Of a DNA stretch of 64,000 nucleotides, positions 25,020 to 33,475 are shown piece after piece. The notes below the pieces were generated by a model, which was not told the DNA's origin, did no database searches, and saw only the letters and a list, made by a program, of their open reading frames with translations. The stretch covers positions 124,001 to 188,000 of the forward strand of contig CALKKV010000043.1 in assembly GCA_937992195.1 (NCBI GenBank), written 5' to 3'. A program made the translations under genes and the position numbers. Position 1 is the first letter of the stretch. The number at the start of each line of letters is the position of its first letter. This DNA is from an uncultured Gammaproteobacteria bacterium (GTDB lineage Bacteria; Pseudomonadota; Gammaproteobacteria; Arenicellales; Poriferihabitantaceae).

Positions 25020-26024
25020 ATGACTGAAAAGACTCCTCCAATTGAACCGGTAAGCGGAACCATCGTTCCGCGCTTCGCTGGACCTTCTACGTTCTGCAGA
25101 TTGCCCGAACTGAGAGACGTACCATATTGCGATATTGCCATGATTGGCATTCCATTTGATGCCGGTACGAGCTATAGGCCCGGAGCAAGATTTGGCCCCG
25201 GTGCAATTCGACAGGCGTCACGCCACCTTAGAACCAATTTTCATCCGGCTTACGACACCGAACCTTTTCGGCAGGTACAGGTAGCGGATGCTGGCGATAT
25301 TGCCTGCAATCCCTACAGTATTGAAGAAGCGATAAAACAAATTGAAGCTGGCGCTGGAGAACTCCTGGAACAGTCCGGGGCGATTGTCAGTATGGGCGGA
25401 GACCACACCATTGCAGTGCCATTACTTCGCGCGATCAACAAGGTGCATGGACCGGTCGCTTTAGTACATTTTGACGCCCATCTTGATACCTGGGATACCT
25501 ATTTTGGCGCACCCTTTACCCATGGCACACCGTTTCGCAGGGCCGCTGAGGAAGGATTATTTGATGATGATGCCTCGATGCATGTCGGAATTCGTGGTCC
25601 ACTTTATAGCCGAGACGATCTCGAAAAAGACGCTGAGCTTGGCTTCAAGGTTGTGCACTGTGACGAATTACAAACCCATGGAGTTGACCATGTTGTGAAG
25701 AGAATTCGAGATAGAGTCGGCGAACACCCGTTATATCTCTCTATCGATATTGATGTGCTGGATCCCGCCCATGCTCCTGGCACCGGCACTCCAGAAATCG
25801 CCGGGATGACGAGTCGCGAGATGGTCAATATCCTTCGCGGTCTCAAGGGGTTGAATCTTGTCAGTGCAGACATTGTAGAAGTGGCTCCCGCCTATGATCA
25901 CGCGGAAATCACGTCCTTAGCTGCCGCTACTGTTGCATTTGAAATGGTGAATTTAATGATATGCAGTAAATCTGCTCAGAGCGCTGCGAATGTGGCCTAC
26001 GATAAACGTAGACTCGCAGATTAA
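25020..26024 (+). CDS. Agmatinase-family ureohydrolase
   Basis: 334 residues from ATG at 25020 (a TTG two codons earlier is also possible). All binuclear manganese ligands are present: His129 in GGDHT, Asp152/His154/Asp156 in FDAHLD, and Asp243/Asp245 in SIDIDVLDP. The FTHGTPFRRA loop and GTSYRPGARFGPGAIRQAS at the N-terminus match agmatinase, guanidinobutyrase and guanidinopropionase; these cannot be separated by eye. It releases urea from a guanidino compound. It starts about 150 bp from the divergent FkbM gene and is followed after 3 bp by a GNAT acetyltransferase. Next to an amidinotransferase, hydrolysis of a guanidino acid is as likely as agmatine degradation. Confidence 0.9.
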   Translation: MTEKTPPIEPVSGTIVPRFAGPSTFCRLPELRDVPYCDIAMIGIPFDAGTSYRPGARFGPGAIRQASRHLRTNFHPAYDTEPFRQVQVADAGDIACNPYSIEEAIKQIEAGAGELLEQSGAIVSMGGDHTIAVPLLRAINKVHGPVALVHFDAHLDTWDTYFGAPFTHGTPFRRAAEEGLFDDDASMHVGIRGPLYSRDDLEKDAELGFKVVHCDELQTHGVDHVVKRIRDRVGEHPLYLSIDIDVLDPAHAPGTGTPEIAGMTSREMVNILRGLKGLNLVSADIVEVAPAYDHAEITSLAAATVAFEMVNLMICSKSAQSAANVAYDKRRLAD

Positions 26025-26027
26025 CTC

Positions 26028-26549
26028 ATGACAGCGATTGAGCAGGAGGCCCTATCGGTTGAATCGGGTCTGATCTCTGACGCAGCGAAAATCAATGAAA
26101 TTTATAACTGGTATGTGACTCATTCCACGATTACTTTTGATATTGAACCCTGGACAACTGCAAAACGTGAACAATGGATTGAGAATCTCCAACAACCGGA
26201 TAACCCCTACCATTTGTTCGTCGCAAGATACAAAGACGTACTTGTTGGTTTCAGCTATAACGCGATATTCCGTCCGAAAGCAGCGTACAGCTCCACCAGT
26301 GAGGTAACGGTTTACACTAGGCAACTGCAAGCACCGAAAGGCACCGGTACCATCCTCTATCAAACATTGTTCTCGGCGATGGCCAAAACCGATTTGCATC
26401 GCGCCTATGCCGTTATCTCCCAGCCCAATCCCGGGTCCGTGCGCTTACACGAGAAATTCGGATTCCATCTCGTTGGTACGCTCAACGAAGTCGGCACCAA
26501 ATTCGGTAAACGCATCGACGTAGCCTGGTATGAGAAGAAGTTAGATTGA
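26028..26549 (+). CDS. GNAT N-acetyltransferase, phosphinothricin acetyltransferase-like
   Basis: 173 residues with the PAT-type pattern: IYNWYVTHSTITFDIEP near the N-terminus, E.TVYTRQLQAPKGTGTILYQTLFS as the acetyl-CoA loop, and YAVISQPNPGSVRLHEKFGFHLVGTLNEVGTKFGKRIDVAWYEKKL. Members acetylate amino groups of small amino-acid-like compounds, not only phosphinothricin. It begins 3 bp after the ureohydrolase, so the two are probably co-translated; it could acetylate the amine left by that hydrolase. Confidence 0.87.
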   Translation: MTAIEQEALSVESGLISDAAKINEIYNWYVTHSTITFDIEPWTTAKREQWIENLQQPDNPYHLFVARYKDVLVGFSYNAIFRPKAAYSSTSEVTVYTRQLQAPKGTGTILYQTLFSAMAKTDLHRAYAVISQPNPGSVRLHEKFGFHLVGTLNEVGTKFGKRIDVAWYEKKLD

Positions 26550-26560
26550 CTCATTAATAG

Positions 26561-26597
26561 AGACCGTTTAGTAATAAAGACCGTTTGGTCGAAACGG
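26561..26597. repeat. Short direct repeat and hairpin upstream of rph
   Basis: AGACCGTTT occurs at 26561-26569 and 26578-26586. The second copy is part of a dyad: CCGTTT at 26581-26586 pairs with AAACGG at 26592-26597. No T-run follows on the plus strand. It may be the end signal of the ureohydrolase-GNAT transcript or a regulatory site for rph. Confidence 0.3.
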
Positions 26598-26708
26598 GTT
26601 ACAAACGCCTACGGTGAAGGGTCAAACTATCATCGATTTCTCTGCCGTATTATTCGCTGTCAGCGTATAATCGCGATTCCCTTAAATAGACCAAACAGAT
26701 TTCTGCGA

Positions 26709-27428
26709 ATGACACGACCAAGCGATCGTCAAGCCAATGAACTGAGACCAGTTTCCATTATCCGCCACTACACCCGACATGCAGAAGGCTCTGTACTGGT
26801 CAGCTTCGGCGATACCAAAGTGTTGTGCAATGCCAGCATCGAAGAACGGGTGCCACCGTTTCTTCGCAATCAGAAAAAAGGTTGGGTAACGGCAGAATAC
26901 AGCATGCTTCCGCGTTCAACCAATACCCGGTCGGATCGAGAAGCAGCCCGCGGTAAACAGTCGGGACGCACCCAGGAAATTCAAAGGCTGATCGGGCGGT
27001 CACTTCGCGGAGCCATCAATACAAGTCTCCTCGGTGAACGCACCATCACTTTGGATTGTGATGTGATTCAGGCAGATGGTGGAACCAGAACGGCTTCTAT
27101 TACTGGCGCATGGGTAGCAATGATGGACGCGGTTAACTGGCTGCTTTATCACGACATCATCAAACAAAACCCTGTTCATCGCACGGTTGCGGCAATTTCT
27201 GTTGGTGTTTACAAAGGCAACGTTGTGACAGATCTGGACTATGCTGAAGACAGTAACGCCGATACCGACATGAATGTGGTAATGGACGATGCAGGAGGCC
27301 TGATCGAAGTGCAAGGCACCGCTGAGGCAGAACCTTTTTCAAGGGATGTAATGAATCAACTACTCGATCATGCCGAGAGAGCATGCGGTCAATTAATAGA
27401 TATTCAAAAGGAAGCTCTGATTGACTAA
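26709..27428 (+). CDS. rph: Ribonuclease PH
   Basis: Phosphorolytic 3'-5' exoribonuclease that trims tRNA precursors. 239 residues with [15 protein letters not shown] at the N-terminus, [20 protein letters not shown], the [27 protein letters not shown] phosphate/RNA-binding block, and [19 protein letters not shown], all hallmarks of the hexameric enzyme. It overlaps rdgB by 8 bp, the usual gammaproteobacterial pairing. Confidence 0.97.
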   Translation: MTRPSDRQANELRPVSIIRHYTRHAEGSVLVSFGDTKVLCNASIEERVPPFLRNQKKGWVTAEYSMLPRSTNTRSDREAARGKQSGRTQEIQRLIGRSLRGAINTSLLGERTITLDCDVIQADGGTRTASITGAWVAMMDAVNWLLYHDIIKQNPVHRTVAAISVGVYKGNVVTDLDYAEDSNADTDMNVVMDDAGGLIEVQGTAEAEPFSRDVMNQLLDHAERACGQLIDIQKEALID

Positions 27429-28002
27429 CAAAGTCGTTATCGCAACTGGCAATCGAGGGAAGCTCACTGAAATACAGCAACTGCTGGTGGGTTGGGAAAT
27501 CGTGCCACAGTCTGAATTTACTATTCCATCGGTGGAAGAAACGGGGTTAACCTTTGTAGAGAACGCAATCCTTAAAGCCAGACATGCTTGTATCCATACC
27601 GGTCTTGCGGCACTTGCTGATGACTCGGGCTTGGAAGTAGATGCATTAAATGGCCAACCTGGAATCTTTTCGGCACGTTATGCCGGTGCCAATGCATCCG
27701 ATACAGATAATCTGCAAAAACTGCTTCTCAATCTTGAAAATATTGAAGAACGTAGCGCGCGTTTTCGTTGCGTTGTCGTATATATGCGCCACGGTCTCGA
27801 CCCTTCTCCGATTATTTGTAGCGGCAGTTGGCAGGGTCAGATATCCAGGAGCGCCAAAGGTAAAAACGGCTTTGGCTATGACCCGGTTTTTATACCTGAC
27901 GGCTCTACAACTTCTGCAGCGGAACTCAGCAAGGAAGTGAAAAATCAAATAAGCCATCGCGGAGAGGCATTGGCAAAATTAAAACGCGCACTTTATGCTT
28001 AA
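27421..28002 (+). CDS. rdgB: XTP/dITP diphosphatase
   Basis: House-cleaning pyrophosphatase that removes ITP, dITP and XTP. 193 residues: [17 protein letters not shown] substrate loop, [42 protein letters not shown], and [11 protein letters not shown]. The TTG start overlaps the rph 3' end, consistent with coupling. The fused phosphoglycerate mutase gene follows 27 bp later on the same strand. Confidence 0.96.
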   Translation: MTNKVVIATGNRGKLTEIQQLLVGWEIVPQSEFTIPSVEETGLTFVENAILKARHACIHTGLAALADDSGLEVDALNGQPGIFSARYAGANASDTDNLQKLLLNLENIEERSARFRCVVVYMRHGLDPSPIICSGSWQGQISRSAKGKNGFGYDPVFIPDGSTTSAAELSKEVKNQISHRGEALAKLKRALYA

Positions 28003-28029
28003 AATTTACAATCTGGTAAATAACGAACA

Positions 28030-30180
28030 ATGACGTTAGAAAAACTTACAACCTTTCATGGATCGACGGGGCCAGTATTGCTGGTCGTAGCTGATGGAGT
28101 AGGTATTGCTCCCGATAGCGATGCCAACGCAGTTAGCCTTGCTAATACTCCTGTTATGGACAAACTCCTCAATGGACAACTTGCTACCCAGCTTAACGCC
28201 CATGGCACCTGGGTCGGCTTGGCAAGCGACGGGGATATGGGAAACAGTGAAGTTGGGCATAATGCACTGGGGAGCGGACAAATTATTAGCCAGGGCGCAA
28301 AGCTGGTTAAGCAAGCTTTCTCCAACAACAGTCTTTTTGAAAGCGAATGCTGGCAGCGGATCGAGTCGATCGGTGCCGACAATCATACGGTCCATTTTTT
28401 AGGTCTGCTGTCAGATGGCAATATCCATTCCCACATCGACCACCTGCTCGCACTAATTACGCGTTGCGATAACAACAGCGTTTCTTCAGTCAGAGTGCAT
28501 ATCCTGCTTGACGGCAGAGATGTCGACCCTCGATCTGCAATTGGATATGTCACCCAGTTGGAAGAGCACCTGTCTACGATTAATACGAAGGGAAATCGTG
28601 ACTATCAAATTGCGTCCGGAGGCGGGCGAATGATCATCACTATGGATCGCTACGAAGCAGACTGGGAAATGGTCAAAAGAGGTTACGATCTACATGTTCA
28701 TGGCATTGGCGCTAAGGTGTCTTCGGTCACTGAAGAAATACAACGTCAATACAACAGCGATAACGGAATCAACGATCAAACATTGCAACCCTTTGTTGTA
28801 GTTGACAGTACTGGTAATCCAAATGGCAAAATCGAATCCGGCGACGCTGTCGTGTTCTTTAACTTTCGCGGTGATCGTGGCATAGAGATTAGTCAGGCGT
28901 TTGAATCAACAACCTTTGATCATTTTGATCGTGGCGATCACCCAGACGTGTTCTACTGCGGCATGTTGCAATATGACGGCGATTTGAATATTCCACAAAA
29001 CTATCTCGTTGCCCCGCCGGTTATCGAAAACACCATGGTCGAAATTCTATGCAAGGAAAATCTTAAAACCTTTGCAGTCAGCGAGACCCAAAAGTTTGGT
29101 CATGTCACCTATTTTTGGAATGGCAATCGCTCAGGATACTTTAATGAAGATCTGGAAACATGGGTAGAGATCCCCTCCGACGTCATTGAGTTTAATCAAG
29201 CACCTGCGATGAAAGCACCGGAGATAACCGACGCCACCATCGCTTTGCTTGAGCAAAACAATATGCGATTTGGTCGCATTAACTTTGCCAATGGCGATAT
29301 GGTGGGTCATACCGGAGATGTAGCTGCTACGGTTTCTGCGCTGGAAACCGTCGACGCCTGCCTCGGGAGACTAGTTGAAGCGGTTGAAGGTTTGGGAGGC
29401 GTGCTTATTTTTACCGCTGACCATGGCAATGCTGATGAGATGTTTGTTGAAAAAGAAGGCGTGCGTATCGCGCGTACGTCGCATACTTTAAACCAGGTAC
29501 CATTTGCAATTCATGACCCACTAAACCAAGAAAAGTACCGGTTAAGCCAAAACATCGAAGGTGGACTCGCAAACGTTGCATCGACCGTGTTTAACCTATT
29601 GGGCTATCGCGCTCCTTCTGATTACCAACCTTCGCTACTAGCGTTCTCGGGCGAACCTCTTGGGCGACTTGCGATTCATCAGGGTTCAGTAGTGGATCTT
29701 GGTTTGGAAACCGTGCAGCTGCCAAATGATGAAATTATGGCACTGGAGATTGTGCGTCACATTGGAGGTGCCGTTATTGTTGCGATGGATAGTAGTGAGC
29801 AGGTGTGTTTGATCAAACAATTTCGTCATGCAGCAGGGGGCTGGATCTGGGAGTTTCCCGCGGGTCTTCTGGAAGTAGGTGAAGCGCCGGAAACAGCGGC
29901 ATTAAGAGAACTTCAGGAAGAAACCGGCAGCACCACTGACAACTTAATCAGTCTCGGATCAATGCTGTCCACCCCGGGTTTTTGCACAGAACGCTTGCAC
30001 CTTTTTCTGGCGAAGGACGTAACCACGGGGCAAGCTACCCCGGAGAAACACGAATTTATAGAGGCCCATTGGTTACCGCTGGCCACCGTACAAGAGATGG
30101 CAGCGAAAGGCGAAATTGATGATGCCAAAACAATTGTTGCGCTCTACCGATTGCAAAGTTGGTTACAACAGCATCAATAA
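28030..30180 (+). CDS. gpmI: 2,3-bisphosphoglycerate-independent phosphoglycerate mutase fused to NUDIX (ADP-ribose pyrophosphatase-like)
   Basis: A single 716-residue frame. Residues 1 to about 545 form an iPGM: Asp22, nucleophile Ser73 in DMGNSEVGHNALG, SDGNIHSH, DGRDVDP, ASGGGRMIITMDRYEADW, NFANGDMVGHTG, TADHGNADEM and a final His in TSHT. The GGGRMIITMDRYEADWEMVKRG wording is nearer to plant and trypanosomatid enzymes than to E. coli GpmI. From about 553 (VVDLGLETVQLPN...) begins a NudF-type NUDIX domain with the complete box: Gly612, Glu618, REL at 626-628, EE at 630-631, Gly633. One half interconverts 3- and 2-phosphoglycerate; the other should hydrolyse ADP-ribose or a similar NDP-sugar. 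No stop or internal start separates them clearly, so I read a true fusion. Confidence 0.9.
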   Translation: MTLEKLTTFHGSTGPVLLVVADGVGIAPDSDANAVSLANTPVMDKLLNGQLATQLNAHGTWVGLASDGDMGNSEVGHNALGSGQIISQGAKLVKQAFSNNSLFESECWQRIESIGADNHTVHFLGLLSDGNIHSHIDHLLALITRCDNNSVSSVRVHILLDGRDVDPRSAIGYVTQLEEHLSTINTKGNRDYQIASGGGRMIITMDRYEADWEMVKRGYDLHVHGIGAKVSSVTEEIQRQYNSDNGINDQTLQPFVVVDSTGNPNGKIESGDAVVFFNFRGDRGIEISQAFESTTFDHFDRGDHPDVFYCGMLQYDGDLNIPQNYLVAPPVIENTMVEILCKENLKTFAVSETQKFGHVTYFWNGNRSGYFNEDLETWVEIPSDVIEFNQAPAMKAPEITDATIALLEQNNMRFGRINFANGDMVGHTGDVAATVSALETVDACLGRLVEAVEGLGGVLIFTADHGNADEMFVEKEGVRIARTSHTLNQVPFAIHDPLNQEKYRLSQNIEGGLANVASTVFNLLGYRAPSDYQPSLLAFSGEPLGRLAIHQGSVVDLGLETVQLPNDEIMALEIVRHIGGAVIVAMDSSEQVCLIKQFRHAAGGWIWEFPAGLLEVGEAPETAALRELQEETGSTTDNLISLGSMLSTPGFCTERLHLFLAKDVTTGQATPEKHEFIEAHWLPLATVQEMAAKGEIDDAKTIVALYRLQSWLQQHQ

Positions 30181-30221
30181 AATTCAATCGCCAAAAATCT
30201 AGGGATTACCTGCTCTAGTAA

Positions 30222-31040
30222 CTAGCCTGAGGTAAAAGGTATCGGAGTCGCTGTATATCCGTCTGGAACACGCATACCCTCCAACCCTTGAATACCGTTG
30301 ATCTCAACCAACTTTACTTTACGCTGGCCTACCTGATCGTTCATACCAATCGGCACACCCGGTACGCTTTGCATCTGCACTGCAGGAATTTCTAAGCCAA
30401 ACACCTCTAGCAAACCACCTGCTTTCGTCAGCAATAGATTTCCGAATTCAGCAAACTTCTTGAGAGAATCATATTCCACCGCGGTCAAATTCAGAGCCGA
30501 AGAAGGAGCAAAGCATGCTTCTGCCTGCAGCTTCTGGTTTCGAAGCGCTTGATAAAGTCGACACTGAGCGCCACCAATATTTAAATCACGTCCGCTGTCT
30601 GCAAGATTTACTTTTGGTTTTTCCTGTGCGGCAGCCTTAGGCTTTTTGCCAAAACCAAAAGTCGACAACAAATCAGAAAATACATTTCTCTGCGACCCAA
30701 CTACTCCGGATACAGTATTCATCAACGCTGAGATTTCAGTCACCACTTTGTTGTCAATTCTCATATAGGACTTATCCTTGTGATTGATCACATAGAGAAT
30801 AGTGTTAGATGCGTCGAACAGCAGGTCGGTCGTTGGGTCACCCCCGGCTTTTCTAATCACAACGCGATCATCCACAACCTGGGTCGATTGTTTAATGGAG
30901 TTACCCTGCTCCTCGATTAAAAATTCAAGCGTGGAAGCGAACGTCTGGGGAATAAAAAACAGCGAGAGAAAAAGCGGAATGATTCGAGTGATGCAGAAGA
31001 AACGAGAAGCGCACATAAAATCTTGGTTTCCAGTCAGCAT
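30222..31040 (-). CDS. Secreted protein of unknown function (DUF4412-like)
   Basis: 272 residues. The ATG at 31040 has AGGA five bases upstream; a second ATG at 31016 is possible. A hydrophobic leader (about 17-36) ends near QTFAS, so the protein is exported. The mature part (TLEFLIEEQ...VVIRKAGGDPTTDLLFDASNTILYVINHKDKSYMRID) resembles periplasmic DUF4412-type proteins that record a property of a polymer or metal-bound state, without known function. An Ala/Lys-rich region at about 146-160 and two cysteines (about 172 and 190) are visible. It is convergent with gpmI, with 41 bp between. Confidence 0.65.
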   Translation of the reverse strand: MLTGNQDFMCASRFFCITRIIPLFLSLFFIPQTFASTLEFLIEEQGNSIKQSTQVVDDRVVIRKAGGDPTTDLLFDASNTILYVINHKDKSYMRIDNKVVTEISALMNTVSGVVGSQRNVFSDLLSTFGFGKKPKAAAQEKPKVNLADSGRDLNIGGAQCRLYQALRNQKLQAEACFAPSSALNLTAVEYDSLKKFAEFGNLLLTKAGGLLEVFGLEIPAVQMQSVPGVPIGMNDQVGQRKVKLVEINGIQGLEGMRVPDGYTATPIPFTSG

Positions 31041-31151
31041 AAGATTCCTAGGGTGGCGAAAATGTTGGGGCGGATTATAAACCGCATAGCATTGCTAGAC
31101 GCCAAAAAAACCTAAAATTTTCCGCTCGTGATTAAGCTCAAGTTCAGGTTC

Positions 31152-31598
31152 TTAGCCGAGCAAGCTCTTTATCCTGCCACTCAACGCTCCCATGTCGGCT
31201 CGGCCCTGCACCCGATCTCGCAAAATGCCCATCACCTGCCCCATATCTTTCATTGAACTGGCGCCGGTTTCCTCAATCGCTTGCCTGACCATCTGATCCA
31301 CCTCTTCATCAGAAAGTTTGGCGGGTAAATACGCCTCCATCACCGAGATGTTCGCGCGTTCTTTGTCGGCCAAGTCTTGCCGCTCACCGTCAATAAACTG
31401 TTTTTCAGCATCGCTACATTGCTTAACCAGCTTTTGAATAATTTGCAATACCGCGGCATCATCCAATTCAGTCCGATCGTCAACTTCCTTGCGCTGAATC
31501 GCTGCCCGCACCATACGAATCGTTTCTAATTGGATCACGCTCTTGTCGCGCATGGCGACTTTCATATCATCCAGCAGTCTTTGCTTGAGATCGGACAT
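31152..31598 (-). CDS. GatB/YqeY domain-containing protein
   Basis: 148 residues from the ATG at 31598, supported by GGAG seven bases upstream; an earlier ATG at 31619 lacks this. SDLKQRLLDDMKVAMRDK, LETIRMVRAAIQRKEVD, and the C-terminal SMKDMGQVMGILRDRVQGRADMGALSGRIKSLL are the YqeY pattern, a helical domain shared with the tail of GatB, where it binds tRNA. Stand-alone YqeY is often next to rpsU, as here, but its task is not settled. Confidence 0.92.
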   Translation of the reverse strand: MSDLKQRLLDDMKVAMRDKSVIQLETIRMVRAAIQRKEVDDRTELDDAAVLQIIQKLVKQCSDAEKQFIDGERQDLADKERANISVMEAYLPAKLSDEEVDQMVRQAIEETGASSMKDMGQVMGILRDRVQGRADMGALSGRIKSLLG

Positions 31599-31694
31599 AT
31601 CTGTTCTCCGGTTAACCATTAGTTATTGTTAAAAATAGTTTTGTCACCACACTCGTAGTATTCAAACTGCAATCCGGGTGTGTAAAACGTAAAA

Positions 31695-31723
31695 CGCCGA
31701 AATGGCGGTGGCTCATTTCGGCG
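31695..31723 (-). terminator. Stem-loop between rpsU and yqeY
   Basis: CGCCGAAATG at 31695-31704 pairs perfectly with CATTTCGGCG at 31714-31723 around a 9-base loop. On the minus strand the stem is followed by TTTTACGTTTT, so it can end or attenuate rpsU transcripts before yqeY. The T-run is broken by AC, so partial read-through is likely. Confidence 0.7.
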
Positions 31724-31767
31724 CTTATTTAAGACCCAAAGTTATATCGGGGCTTGAGTTAAGTCGT

Positions 31768-31983
31768 CTAGTAAAGACGTTTACGCCTGGCTTTCTGGCG
31801 CGATACCCGCTTCATTTCGCGTCGAACGGCAGCATCGCCATCTCGCTTACGAATGGTGGTTGGCTTCTCATAGCACTGGCGGCGACGAGATTCAGTAAAT
31901 ACACCTGCACGCTCGCAGGCTCGGCGAAAGCGTCTCAGGATTACGTCGAATGGTTCGTTTTGACGAACTTGTACGGATGGCAT
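31768..31983 (-). CDS. rpsU: 30S ribosomal protein S21
   Basis: 71 residues from ATG at 31983 ([19 protein letters not shown]), the standard S21 start, preceded by TTGGAGC eight bases upstream. Very basic, with [15 protein letters not shown] and the C-terminal [11 protein letters not shown]21 helps 30S subunits start translation. It is upstream of yqeY with a strong stem-loop between them. dnaG and rpoD, frequent neighbours in gammaproteobacteria, are not here. Confidence 0.97.
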   Translation of the reverse strand: MPSVQVRQNEPFDVILRRFRRACERAGVFTESRRRQCYEKPTTIRKRDGDAAVRREMKRVSRQKARRKRLY

Positions 31984-32181
31984 GTAAAACAGCTCCAACA
32001 GCATTTTTATCGGGGCGGCGAGTTTACAAATAAATTTCGCCTAAGTACAGCAATTTACGACGAAAAAAAGCGTTTTAAAACTAGAACATTAAGCTACAGC
32101 TGATAGAATCCCGGCTTTGGCAAGACCCCTATTCTGATAAGGATTTTGCGCATTTTTCTCTCTCTATTTTCCGTTATTTTC

Positions 32182-33438
32182 ATGACAGATTCTCTTGCTT
32201 TGCTGGCTCAAAACCACCTTGAAATCAAGAATAAATATAATAATTTCAAAGAGATGGGGCTCGCTTTAGATATTACTCGAGGTAAACCTTCGTCCAAACA
32301 ACTGGATTTAGCAAATAATTTACTGGATCTACCGCTAAACAGCTATTTGGCGGGCGATCTAGATACGCGAAACTACGGAGGCATTGACGGTCTTCCTGAG
32401 ATGAAACAATTATTTGCCGAGATGCTGGAGTTAGAGGCGAAAAATGTCATTGTCGGCGGAAACTCAAGCCTCACCATGATGTATGAAACTCTGGCTCGAG
32501 CGTGTCAGTTTGGTGTTCCCGGTGGTCAAGAACCTTGGAACAACGTCAAGAGTCGAAAGTTTCTTTGTCCAACCCCTGGCTATGATCGACATTTCCTGAT
32601 CACTGAACATTTGGGTTTCGAATTAATCCCCGTTAGTATCTCCTCAACGGGGCCGGATATGGATCAGATCGAATCCCTTGTCGCGACAGATCACTCCATT
32701 AAAGGAATCTGGTGTGTGCCCAAGTACAGCAACCCAACCGGCGATAGCTGCAGCGAGCAAACGGTCAAACGACTTGCAGAAATGAAGGCAGCGCCTGATT
32801 TTCGAATCATGTGGGATAACGCCTATGCAGAACATCATTTGGATGACAGTCCGCCTGCCCTGGCAAACATCATGTCCTACTGTATTTCTGCAGGCAATGA
32901 AAATCGCGTGATTGAATTTGCCTCGACTTCAAAAATCAGCCACCCTGGTTCCGGGGTCGCGGCGATGGCGGCGAGCGATGAAAACATTGCCGACGCAAGA
33001 CATCATATGTCAGTTCAAACCATTGGCCCAGACAAGGTAAATCAGCTTCGCCATTTACAATTGTTTGGAAATCTAAAAGGCCTTCGCGAACATATGAAGC
33101 AGCATGCAGCGCTGATTAAACCCAAATTCGATCTTGTTGAGAGAATTCTTCAGCGAGATTTGGGAGACCTTGGTATCGCAACCTGGACATCGCCCAAAGG
33201 TGGGTATTTTGTGAGCCTGGATATTCTTAACGGCACGGCCAAAAAAGTCGTTGAACTGGCAAATGATGCCGGCGTAAAACTCACCAGCGCCGGCGCTCCG
33301 TTTCCCTATGGTAATGACCCGGATGATCGCAATATTCGCATCGCACCGACCTTCCCATCGATTGAAGATCTTAGGCAGGCAACCGATGTACTGACCGTAT
33401 GTGTGCAGCTGGCTGCTATTGAAAGTATGCAAAACTGA
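32182..33438 (+). CDS. PLP-dependent aminotransferase, aspartate aminotransferase PF12897 type
   Basis: 418 residues from ATG at 32182. An upstream TTG at 32146 adds a hydrophobic stretch that does not fit, though neither start has a good ribosome-binding site. Features: DITRGKPSSKQLDLANNLL, NYGGIDGLPEMKQLFAEML, SNPTGDSCS, MWDNAYAEHHL, and the PLP lysine in ASTSKISHPGSGVA. This wording is that of the fold-type I subgroup typified by Corynebacterium AspT, which transfers the amino group of aspartate to 2-oxoglutarate. The substrate is assumed from the family. It is followed by mltA after 37 bp. Confidence 0.85.
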   Translation: MTDSLALLAQNHLEIKNKYNNFKEMGLALDITRGKPSSKQLDLANNLLDLPLNSYLAGDLDTRNYGGIDGLPEMKQLFAEMLELEAKNVIVGGNSSLTMMYETLARACQFGVPGGQEPWNNVKSRKFLCPTPGYDRHFLITEHLGFELIPVSISSTGPDMDQIESLVATDHSIKGIWCVPKYSNPTGDSCSEQTVKRLAEMKAAPDFRIMWDNAYAEHHLDDSPPALANIMSYCISAGNENRVIEFASTSKISHPGSGVAAMAASDENIADARHHMSVQTIGPDKVNQLRHLQLFGNLKGLREHMKQHAALIKPKFDLVERILQRDLGDLGIATWTSPKGGYFVSLDILNGTAKKVVELANDAGVKLTSAGAPFPYGNDPDDRNIRIAPTFPSIEDLRQATDVLTVCVQLAAIESMQN

Positions 33439-33475
33439 GCATCCATTGAATATTCGTAAAGCAGGACGCGTGCAG

